A stretch of 64,000 nucleotides of DNA. Origin: Melastoma dodecandrum. Its lineage: Eukaryota > Streptophyta > Magnoliopsida > Myrtales > Melastomataceae. Positions 54,960 through 64,000 of the stretch are shown here, piece by piece. The position numbers and the translations under genes were made by a program. The notes beneath the pieces were generated by a model that was not told the DNA's origin, ran no database searches, and saw nothing but the letters and a program-made list of their open reading frames with translations. Where the stretch lies: assembly GCA_029817715.1 (NCBI GenBank), contig JARUPY010000186.1, positions 430,346-494,345 on the forward strand. The letters are read 5' to 3'. The first letter of the stretch is position 1. Every line of letters starts with the position of its first letter.

Positions 54960-56999
54960 AGGCATGTGTTTGAAGGCCATACAAACTTTTATGACTCTAA
55001 CAATTTATTTCTGTGCCTGCATTGTTTGATGTCACATGATCGATACTTTTCAATTCTTGATTTTTCATCTTACATGAGCCTTCATCCCGGGCACCATAGG
55101 ATTAGTTCGGGTATACCATATGCCGACGGGTATTGGCCGTTTGCCTCTACCTTTAGGTGGGTACCCACCTGTTTACCACCAGACGAATATCCGAGTTCTT
55201 TCATTTAAAATGAAACCAAACTCGGATTCCTCCGTTTACGGTTAATGAACGGGTCCAAGCCACATCCAAGATGGTAGATAGAAAATCTCATACTTATCTA
55301 CATTAGTTTTGTCCATATGGTCTGAATTGATGCTTCTTGTTATATTAACCACCATTTTTCTCTTACTTTCAATTTCGCTAGCATGCCTTTTGTTCAACGA
55401 GCGAATATAAGGGAAATGATTTCTACACCGAGTTTCCTTTTTATGCTCGCATTTTGTCACTTATGCTTGCATATTGTCGAACTTGATCATTCTACATACA
55501 TTCAAAGTTTTCGAGTCATGATACTTTAGAAAAATGCCTATGCATATAGACGATACACATAGATTTTCAACATACGTCGAATTCACTTTTCGTCATTTTA
55601 CTATCACCTGGCTTTGACAATTTTTCTTAACAGAACAAGCTTCGCCTTATTTTTTTCAATAAAAGGGCCATATAAGTGTTCATTGAGTGTTGACGCATAT
55701 CTTGCATCCACGAACATAACTTTCTTCATTCGGACTACTGCGTCATATTTTACTTTTGTTCGAGGTACCCATATCCATAGAAGTTGGACTACTCATCAGC
55801 CACGAAAGATTTGGATGTCCTATCTCCTCAAAGAGTTGAACTGTGCAACAACATCATTCCAGCTCGACTTTGTCACACATGTTATTTCCAATTTATTGGT
55901 TAAGGTGTATTCCTTCCAATCTTGCTTATTGTTTAAACCAATCAAAGCATGTCATCTACCATCTAGATTTCAGTTTTTTCTTATGCAGGCAGACGAGCAT
56001 CCCCTCTTCCAATGAGGCATACGATAAACATTCAATTAAACCGAATGTTAAAGTCCAAGAAGCAAAATTCATTCAACCGGTTTCATAACACCAATGCTAG
56101 GTTTACAATCACCATCAACATTCGAAGAACAAACTGGGAAAGATCGTCACAAAGCAACTAAAATGACATCATGGGGTTTGTTCAACACCAATGTCAAAAG
56201 AATACAACAAAGCATATTCTCCCAACCATCGAATTCAGAAAAGGAGAGCATGACCCCGTCAAACCAAACTGGGTCAACATTATTCTCAAAGCATATGCTG
56301 GGGCAAGCTTCATCCCATGGGAATCAACATGCCTTCAAGAGTGCAAGTTCAAAGTACTAGAATCGGGGCAATTCAACGACAGTTCACCAATGGATCACCG
56401 TTACTCAAACTTGTTCAATTTCTCTACAACATTGATTGGGAACTCAGACTATGATAAACTCATCATAAGGGAGTGACATTCCAATTTTCTTTCAAATAAC
56501 CTCATTGTCAAACATTCATACTATTTTTTTTATGTTTCTTTGCAGAATCTCCGGATCCTTAAATCAGAACAAGCACATCATCAAGCTTTGGAACTACTAA
56601 AAGTTCAAGCTCATCAACTTACTAAGCTGGGGCAGCGCATCCATCACGAAATGCTCTCATCTACCGAAAGACAACACACTTCAACTGAGGCAACTCTTTT
56701 CGAACGGATCTGTGAAGCACAAACATTGTTACCAATCGAGCAACAATCCGCTGCACATCAGACGCATGTCAAGAGCTTTCTAAAAAAAAGTTGCGACGAT
56801 GCATGCAAGCTTAGTGACACAATTCTAAGGAGGATTCTTTCGAATGTTAAGGATTTCCAAGGAAAAATCTTCCGCAACTACGACAGTCCTTATGTGGTCA
56901 AGCAAATATCCGCAAGAGCGCTCTCACAATAAAGATGGACGGAGTTGTTCCATCCTAGTCGGTCGATTTGTTTCCGGATCGACGAACTAGAAAAATCAA
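54960..56999. other. Element C interior with unrecognised frames
   Basis: Plus-strand frames at 55,614-56,015, 56,171-56,476 and 56,540-56,932 have non-repetitive composition. The last one is helical and rich in His, Gln and Leu (SEQAHHQALELLKVQAHQL), preceded by TTCTTTGCAG, which could be a splice acceptor. No family is recognised. Confidence 0.35.
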
Positions 57000-57360
57000 C
57001 CTAGAAGACTCAACCTGTGGGGCTCGCAACCCTTGTTGAATAAACAGTGAAAGCAAGTATCGTTCTAATTTAAATCACAATAAATTAGAAACTAATCAAT
57101 GTTATTTTTCTTTGCAGATACTTTAACTGGGGCAAGAACCAATCACCTCGGGTAACCAGTAAAGGAAGTATCGTTCCAGCTCATATATTATAAAATCAAA
57201 AACTGATCAATGTTTCATTTCTTTTGCAGAGGCTTTTACTGGGGCAACGGGCATGCGTCGTCAGGTAACCGGTAAAGAAAAGTATCGTTCCAAGTTTAAA
57301 ATTTCTCACATTGAACTTGATTGTACATCCTTTCTTTCCCTACAGGGCATCAAGTCGAGG
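57000..57360 (+). repeat. Three ~110-bp intron-exon-like tandem units
   Basis: Each unit holds a short GC-richer segment (CTTTTACTGGGGCAACGGG…GTAACCGGTAAAG), then AGTATCGTTCCA, an AT-rich stretch and a pyrimidine tract ending in TTTGCAG or CCTACAG. Units begin about 57,010, 57,120 and 57,232. The layout looks like a mini-exon followed by a GTATCG donor, intron and acceptor, repeated three times. A related acceptor lies at 56,537-56,545. Confidence 0.6.
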
Positions 57361-58770
57361 AGAACATCGTAGGTAAAATTATCATTTCATAAAACATGTG
57401 TTATGTTCATTTGTCCTGCATTCTCGCTGAACGATTTTATTCAAAAATTTGAATTACTTTCCCTAGCGGAACACTTGTGTGCTAGAGATAGAAAGGCAAG
57501 CCTATTCCCAAACACATACCCTTTTCGAGAGTTGAGTGCAAACACTTGTGAGAAATTCAGGCATGATAGCACCGGAGTGGGAAGGAAATCCCTTTGACGG
57601 AAAATGCTCTAGCTAGGATGACATCGAGCATTCTTTCTTATCCCCAAACACTTTACCATTGCTAGCCATTCCTAGCCAAAGTGGAGATTTTTTTGAAACA
57701 CAATTCCCTTCAAGTCAAAGAGTCGCCTCACATCGAGGTAAAAAGGAGTTCATGTTGTCTAGACTTCCGAATAGGACTCAGATGTAGATGCGTCACTTCC
57801 TCAATTTTGAGTGTGAAGTACATCCCTAATGGATCTCGCAAGTCGGCACAATACTGTACCATCTTTCAATCATTCGAATGCATCCAAACAATTCCAGAGA
57901 ACCAAGTCTGTTGAATATTCCAAAAAAAAAAGAGCAAAAAAAAAATGAAATGAAAATGAAAATGAGACAGGGGCAAACAAGCAAAAAAAGAGAGCCCTTC
58001 AATATCATTCAAAGAAAAAGCAAATTTTGACACAAGGGCCAAAATACGGTCGCAAAAGCAAAGTGTCAAGATAAAAGGGACAAAAGTTTTAGAACCCTGA
58101 TCTCGATTTGTCAATCTGGGCAAACCGCTTTAAATTCAAAAGCCTCGTTTATCGTGGAAAAAGATAGAGAAAATTATTCTTCTACAACATTTCCCCACAA
58201 ATTCACACTCTCATATGCCATCATGCCCATACCCTTGAGTATTGTGTCGACGAGCAAGTCCACATTGGGAGAACCATGCTTAAAGGTGACGTCCTTGCAT
58301 TTTGAGTTTTATTCGATGAGATTCTTTGACTTAATTTCTTTCTTAAAGATCAAGCATTCTATAAATATGGTCTTACACCAAGCCTACATTACAACCATAA
58401 TCAAAGGCTCCTTCGACTAGCCCTTGAGCATTCACTTCAAAGGAATCGAACTTCCCACTCTGATAGCATAGAAACATATTTGAGTGAGCCTTGAGAGATG
58501 TAAGAAAGACCTTTTTTCTCTATCGCGCAAGTGTTTCTATTTAAAAAAAAAAAAAGAAATTTTTATGCATGCATATAGAGCATCCAGCATTCATATCATC
58601 CACAGTCAACATTTTAGCAAGAAGTACACAGAGGAGATCGCCACAATCCCAAGCATACTTCATGATTTCAAGACTCAAGCCTTTATGCTAAGGTATGACC
58701 TTCACTACTGTTAAGCATTTTTGTGGTGTGACAGTACTTTCAAGTCAAGTTAGCCATTTCTCAATTCAAC
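57361..58770. other. Element C interior without recognised gene
   Basis: Mixed sequence with A-rich tracts at 57,925-58,020 and 58,545. Short frames (57,403-57,597, 57,681-57,914 and 58,154-58,420) have no recognised domains. Confidence 0.35.
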
Positions 58771-58779
58771 TCGGCAAGT

Positions 58780-60400
58780 GTTTGCGAACAAACGCTATGC
58801 CACTCGACTGAGCGTTTATTTACAAACGCGATGTCAATTTTCAATTCGGTATAGCGCGAACAAACGCTATACCATCTGGCTAAGCGCGAACAAACGCTAT
58901 GCCGCTCGACTGAGCGTTTATTTACAAACGCGATGTCAATTTTCAATTCGGTAAAAGCGCGAACAAAACGCTATACCATCTGGCTAAGCGCGAACAAACG
59001 CTATGCCGCTCAGAACGCGATGTCAATTTTCAATTCGGTAAAGCGCGAACAAACGCTATACCATCTGGCTAAGCGCGAACAAACGCTATGCCGCTCGACT
59101 GAGCGTTTTATTTACAAACGCGATGTCAATTTTCAATTCGGTATAGCGCGAACAAATGCTATACCATCTGGCTAAGCGCGAACATACGCTATGCCGCTCG
59201 ACTGAGCGTTTATTTACAAACGCGATGTCAATTTTCAATTCGGTAAAGCGCGAACAAACGCTATACCATCTGGCTAAGCGCGAACAAACGCTATGCCGCT
59301 CGACTGAGCGTTTATCTACAAACGCGATGTCAATTTTCAATTCGGTAAAGCGCGAACAAACGCTATACCATCTGGCTAAGCGCGAACAAAACGCATTGCC
59401 ACTCGACTGAGCGTTTACTAACAAACGCGATATCGTTTTTCAACTCGGTTAAGCGTTTACTAACAAATGCGACGTTGCTTGACTGAGCATTTACTAAAAA
59501 AAGCAACGTCACTTTCAATTCGATTGAGCATTTACTAACAAATGTGATACCGTCTTCAACTCGGCTGAACGTTTACTAACAAATGCGACGCCACTTGACT
59601 GAGCATTTACTAACAAATGCCACGATAAATTCCATTCGGTTGAGCGTTTACTAACAAACGCGATATTGTCTTCAACTCGGCTAAGCGTTTACTAACAAAC
59701 GCTACGCCACTCGACTGAGCGTTTACTACTAAACGTGATGTCAACATCAATTTGGTTAAAGCGTTTACTAACAAACGCCACACCATTTGTCTACTATGGT
59801 TAAGCATTCACTAACAAATGCAACACCATTCGGTAAAGCGCGAACAAACGCAATACCATCCGGTAGAACGTTTACTAACAAACGTTATGCCACTTTCAAG
59901 ACGGTCTGGTGGAGCGTTTACTAACAAACGTGACACCATTCGGCTAAGCGTTTATTAACAAACGCAACGTCATTTTCAGTTTGGTTAAGCATTTACTAAC
60001 AAATGCGACACCATTCGGCTAAGCGTTTATTAACAAACGCAACGTCATTTTCAATTTGGTTAAGCATTTACTAACAAATGCGACACCATTCGGCTAAGGC
60101 GTTTTACTAACAAACGCGACGCCATTCGACTGAGCGTTTTACTAACAAACGCTACGTCGCATTCAATCCGGTTAAGTGCTTACTAACAAGCGCGATACCT
60201 TCCAGTCGGTTAAGTGTTTACTAACAAACACGATACCACCTTCAGTTCGGCTAAGCCCTTACTAACAAGGACAACGCCACTTCCAGCTTGACTGAGTGTT
60301 TTACTAACAAACATGACGCCATTTTCATTCGGTTAAAACGCTTACCAACAAGCGTGATACCATTTCTCAATTCTTTTCGGTTAAGCGTTTATTAAGAGTT
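58780..60400 (+). repeat. Tandem hairpin array (gcgttt actaac aaacgc)
   Basis: The right part (59,405-60,400) has about 24 monomers of 35-45 bases, each with a stem-loop of a 6-7-base stem around an ACTAAC-type loop, then GACACCATTCGG-like linkers. The left part (58,780-59,400) has about six higher-order units of ~102 bases, each with one GCGTTTATTTACAAACGC hairpin and two AGCGCGAACAAACGCT variants. Stem sequences differ between monomers but the two arms change together. The array resumes at 62,640-62,810 after the aberrant block. Confidence 0.9.
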
Positions 60401-60404
60401 GATG

Positions 60405-62375
60405 TGATGGGAAAAAAAGGGGGGTTAGGAAGAAAAATAAAAAAAAAAAAAGGGGGGCTGGGGGGGGGTGGGGGGGAGTAGGGAGGAGCGGGGGGGGGGG
60501 GGGGGGGGGGGGGGGGTGGGGGTCAGTAGTGGGTGGGGGGGGGCGGCGTCGGGGGTGGGGGGGGGGGAAAGGGGGCGTATTCCCATTCTAAGGGGGGGAA
60601 AAGAAAAAATAATTTTAACAAAAAAATAAGGTAGTGGGGGGGTGGGTTATGGGGGGGGTGAGGTGGGGGGAGGCGGTGGGGGGGGGGGGGGGGGGGTGAA
60701 GGTGTCTTAATGTATAGAAAAAAAACACATAAAAAATATAAAGCAATAAAAACTAAAAAAACGACAAACAAACAAAAACAAAACCCAAAAACCAAAAAGC
60801 AAAAAACAAAAAACACAACCAAACACGACCAAACAAAGCGTTTACAATCAAAACCACCCAACTCCTCCTCAGATTAAGCTCTTAACAACATATTCCACAA
60901 AACAACAAAAACAAATTCATTACATCTATTACAATACAAAAATTAACAATCTTAATTACCCCCAAAACTCCCTATATAAATTTAATAAATCTTCAAATAA
61001 TTTATTTAACATTATATTTACTCTTTATTTACCATATATTTTTATTACAATTTTTTTTCTTCTTTAAATACATTCTCCTTCTATTTAATTTTCTATAATA
61101 ATATAATATCATATGTTAAATACGCTTATTATTTTTACATCTCCTACATACCCCCCCCCCCCCCCCCCCCCACACATTTTTACTAATATTTTCTACTAAT
61201 AAAATACCTTTCAATATATATTAACAATACCCCCAACAACCCAAGTTATAACGACACACACTCCCCCCCCCCCCCCAAAAAAAATATATTTAACATTACC
61301 CCACAATAACACATCAAATCCCCCAACACAAACTCATCTTACTCTACCTTATAATCTATCCCCTAATTTAACGCTTACTCATAATATTACTACTTCTTCC
61401 TATACTTACTTTCTTCATAACATATAACCTATATTCCCCCCCCACCCCTCCTTTTATTACTCACACACCACACACACAAAACACCACCCCCCCCCACCCA
61501 AACCCCCCCAAAAACACCCCACACAACCAACACCACCCAACAACAACAACCACAAACACAAACCCCAACAACAAAAAAAAAAAACACAACACCAACCAAA
61601 CAAACACAAAACAAACAAAAAACCCAAACACAAAAACCAACACACACAAAAAACACAACCAACAACACACCCCAAACACAAAAAAACAAAACCACACAAA
61701 AACCCACAAAACAACAAAACACTAAAAACCAAACAAACCCAACCCACACCAAAACAACACAAAACAAAAAAACCACACCAAACACAAAACAACCCACACA
61801 CCCAAAACAACACACAAAACCCCCCAACAAAACAACCCAACAACCCACCCCCCACAAAAACACACCAAAACCACCACACAACCACAAAAACAAACAACAA
61901 ACCCACCACAAACCCCAACCCCCCCACCAAACAAAAAAAAAAACAACCACAACAAAACAAAAAAACAACAAAAAAACAAAACAAAAAAACAAAAAAAAAA
62001 AAACCAACAACAAAAACAACACACCACACCCAAAAACCCCCCCCCCCCCCAACAAAACAACCACAAACCAAAACAAACAAAAATACCCCCAAACAAACAA
62101 AAACAAAAAACACACACAACCCCAAAAAAAACCCAAAAAACCACAACAAACAAACAAACCACCAAACAAAAAAAAACACAAAACAAAACAAAACCACAAC
62201 AACCAAAAAACAACACACAAAAAACCACCCAAAACAACCAACCCCACCCCCCCCCCCCCCCCCCCCCCACCCCCCCACTCATCACCCTTCAATATATTAA
62301 ATATTAAATTCATCTATATTATTACTTATACCTATTAATTTAAGTTTATTTATCAATTTTATTATATTTTTTTTG
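60405..62375. other. Aberrant low-complexity block (G-rich, then nearly G-free)
   Basis: 60,405-60,710 is dominated by runs of G with some A and T and almost no C. 60,720-62,370 is almost free of G, and 61,466-62,275 consists nearly only of A and C. It interrupts the hairpin array. It may be an assembly or base-calling artefact; long frames on its minus strand come from the absence of stop codons. Confidence 0.75.
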
Positions 62376-62435
62376 TGATTCCCGCCCTTCTCTCTAACTA
62401 TACCCATATTGTCGTAGTGTGGTTGCATGCGTGGA

Positions 62436-62462
62436 TGTGTGTGTGTGTGTGTGTGTGTGTGA
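62436..62462. repeat. (GT)n microsatellite
   Basis: An uninterrupted run of GT dinucleotides at the exit of the aberrant block; a shorter one occurs near 62,571-62,584. Confidence 0.9.
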
Positions 62463-62639
62463 TAAGTGTGGTACACTCGAGAGTAGCTATAGCTCTAATG
62501 GCTTCCCCCCCCCCCCCAACTTCACAGACACTCCCGGTTCCCAAGCGCCTTTCAGTACAACGTGAATCGTTGTGTGTGTGTGTGTATGAGAGGCCTTCCA
62601 GCTGTTACGTCGTTCGTACAAACGCGAGACCATATTCCC

Positions 62640-62815
62640 ACCTCCATTTCGGTTTTAAGCGTTTATTAACAAAGGCTGATACCATTTTCAATTCTTTTTG
62701 GTTAAGCGTTGATACAAACGTTACACCTCTTTTTCACCGGTTCTTGGTTATGCATTTTCAACAAATGCGACGGCCATTTCTTGGCTAAGCGTTGATTAAC
62801 AAACGCGATGCTCTG
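62640..62815 (+). repeat. Hairpin array, resumed end
   Basis: More diverged monomers continue, such as AAGCGTTTATTAACAAAGGC, AAGCGTTGATACAAACGTT and AAGCGTTGATTAACAAACGC, with the same linkers (GATACCATTTTCAATTC). Confidence 0.8.
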
Positions 62816-62887
62816 ATCATTCCTTTCCAAAAAAATTGGGTTCTTAATAATTCTTTGAACTCGAACATTTTTACCAAACATTCTCAC

Positions 62888-62900
62888 AAAGAGGGGCAAC
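62888..62900 (+). other. Element C polypurine tract
   Basis: AAAGAGGGGCAAC directly before the TGTCATAACC LTR start, as expected for a plus-strand LTR element. Confidence 0.6.
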
Positions 62901-63545
62901 TGTCATAACCCATATTTTTTTTCAAACAAGATAAGATCAAATTCAAATCACTAAAAAATCAAAAATCAAATTGAAATAAAATCAAGTAAAATCGAACTGA
63001 AATAAAATCAAAAATGGGAAACATAATATTGCATTACAAAAATACGAAAGGACAAAAAAAACACTATAACAAAGGGGAAAAAAAGACAGAGACTGATTAC
63101 AGACACCGAAGTGAAGAGAAAGAAAAACAAAAGCTTCGTCGTCAAATTTAGTATTCTCTTCTCGATTTTCTCTGGTAGGGAATGCAATCAGGTCATATCC
63201 TAAGCCGGCCGAGCACCTTCTTCAACGCAATTATTCTTCGGCGACGTCGGATAATTCTTCCATCGAGAGTTTTTAATTATCCGGTGTTCGCCTCCATTAA
63301 ATGCCGACCAGATTCGAAATACGTCGAGGAGTGATGGTTCGAAAGGCGTCGCCATCACATGGCTGCAACTCCATGGGATTGATGGTTAGACCCAGCCGCC
63401 CCAAGTGTGAAAGCTTGCTAGCTTCCCCGCCGGTTCCAATCCTGTGAAGTCCCTCCACATGATCAAGCCAATAGGACACAACAAGCAACTCCTATTTCGG
63501 CCCATGGCAATCGTTGGCTTCTGCTGCCCGCCGACGATGCTGCCA
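62901..63545 (+). repeat. Element C 3' LTR (minimum extent)
   Basis: Second copy of the 54,338-54,959 sequence. It continues after 63,545 into GC-rich, CAG-rich DNA (63,660-63,790) that is absent from the 5' copy. Confidence 0.75.
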
Positions 63546-63894
63546 TCGACTCCACTGCCGGGGTTTCCTTTCTGTCAACCGTCACTCGCTGCCGTCTCCG
63601 TCTCTTCGATCTAGTCCCGCCTCGCTGACTCGATGACCAGCGGCCTCTCCTCGCCTGGTCGTCCCCCACGTCCAGCAGCAACAACAGCAGCAGCACTCAG
63701 CAGCGAGCAGCAGCAAGCGAAAGCCAGCACCAGCAGCAGCAGCCCTATCTTCTCAGCAGCAGCCGTGACAGCAGCGGAGCAGCCAGCAGCAGACGAGCCT
63801 CGCACAAGCAGTGGTGACAAATCACGGGCCAAAGCAAATACTAGAGGTTGCGAGTTCATAGCAGCCTGTGCCTCACCCGATTACATCCCCACTG
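63546..63894. other. GC-rich and CAG-rich stretch
   Basis: Many CAG/CAGCAG units between 63,672 and 63,795. Frames on both strands are open only because of the repeat. It may be part of a longer LTR of element C or host sequence. Confidence 0.4.
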
Positions 63895-64000
63895 CACATA
63901 TTCAGATTCGATTTCCACGAGTACATCGACTGATCCCTGGAGGAGGCTTTCAAGGTTGTGGTTGGGATCAGCCCACCCATCTGGTTGTTCGCGGTGGTGT
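63895..64000 (+). pseudogene. MLO-like gene exon fragment, cut by window edge
   Basis: After a CACATATTCAG acceptor-like site the frame reads FRFDFHEYID, a TGA (63,931-63,933), then SLEEAFKVVVGISPPIWL and FAVV to the edge. Plant MLO proteins have a matching segment (FHKYI.RSLEEDF..VVGIS..W) before a transmembrane helix; the TGA stands where the family has Arg (CGA). MLO proteins are seven-helix plasma-membrane proteins, some of which are susceptibility factors for powdery mildew. With a stop codon and only about 35 residues visible, I call a fragment or pseudogene. A reading error at one base would make it an intact exon. Confidence 0.6.

Larger units (their letters stand above)
54338..64000 (+). 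mobile_element. Element C: LTR element without recognisable polyprotein, nested in element A's LTR
   Basis: TGTCATAACCCAATTTTTTT begins at 54,338, exactly where element A's 3' LTR stops. The same sequence restarts at 62,901 after a PPT-like AAAGAGGGGCAAC. The two copies match for about 620-645 bases. The 8-kb interior shows no gag, protease, RT or integrase. Instead it has unrecognised frames (55.6-56.9 kb), intron-like repeats (57.0-57.35 kb), a hairpin array (58.78-60.4 and 62.64-62.81 kb) and an aberrant low-complexity block. I infer a large non-autonomous LTR element. Its right end was not found before the window edge. Confidence 0.65.

Noticed and set aside
54621..54980. 119-codon minus-strand frame in element C's LTR (similar at 63.3-63.7 kb)
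   Set aside because: It lies within repeated LTR sequence, is disrupted in the second copy, and shows no domain.
58780..60400. Regular repeats with palindromes, superficially CRISPR-like
   Set aside because: The spacers are not unique, unit length drifts, the host is a plant, and no cas genes exist. It is a satellite inside an LTR element.
61429..62313. Very long overlapping minus-strand frames (up to 294 codons) of Gly, Val, Cys, Phe and Leu
   Set aside because: They arise because the tract is nearly only A and C on the plus strand, so stop codons are almost impossible. There is no protein-like sequence.

Overview
The window looks like nuclear DNA of a flowering plant, almost certainly a eudicot. 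It carries spliced genes, a flax-L6-type TIR-NBS-LRR resistance gene with an N-terminal membrane anchor, DUF26 (ginkbilobin-like) secreted-protein genes, a cysteine-rich receptor kinase fragment and many LTR retrotransposons. L6-type TNLs with repeated LRR blocks suggest Myrtales (pomegranate or eucalypt relatives), but that is a weak inference from memory. No bacterial, organellar or RNA-gene features were recognised.

Layout. 1-4.4 kb: a decayed, multi-exon, Ulp1-peptidase-type transposon gene (minus). 5.0-5.7 kb: an AT-rich array of short palindromes. 7.15-8.06 kb: a ~450-bp tandem duplication. 8.4-9.3 kb: only the C-lobe of a DUF26-type receptor kinase (minus), directly behind a five-exon TNL gene (9.4-13.9 kb, minus). 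The TNL has one premature stop, a CGA-to-TGA change inside a run of 204-bp LRR modules. 15-20.6 kb: remnants of Copia LTRs and a Ty3/gypsy gag. 21.2-43.7 kb: a cluster of DUF26 secreted-protein genes, with two intact copies (39.4 and 42.3 kb), one 3' fragment and one copy split by a 12.6-kb Sirevirus-like Copia element (element B, minus, 22,237-34,867, perfect CCACG target-site duplication). A small spliced gene for a single-pass membrane protein lies at 36.2-37.2 kb, and a truncated gypsy gag at 40.7-41.6 kb.

44.8-54.3 kb: a second Sirevirus-like Copia element (element A, plus) with 2.06-kb LTRs. Its 3' LTR is cut at 54,337 by a third LTR element (element C). C has no recognisable polyprotein. 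It contains intron-like ~110-bp repeats, a tandem array of hairpins whose stems covary, and a strange ~2-kb low-complexity block. Its downstream LTR begins at 62,901, and a fragment of an MLO-like gene exon sits at the right edge.

Function. The host genes fit a plant-defence neighbourhood (TNL, DUF26 antifungal-type proteins, DUF26-type receptor kinase, MLO). Most copies are broken, and retrotransposons make up roughly half of the window. The two Copia elements share an architecture: gag-pol, then an extra ORF before the 3' LTR, several polypurine tracts, and a 12-bp inverted repeat that brackets the PPT/LTR junction. The most unusual signal is the covarying hairpin array in element C.
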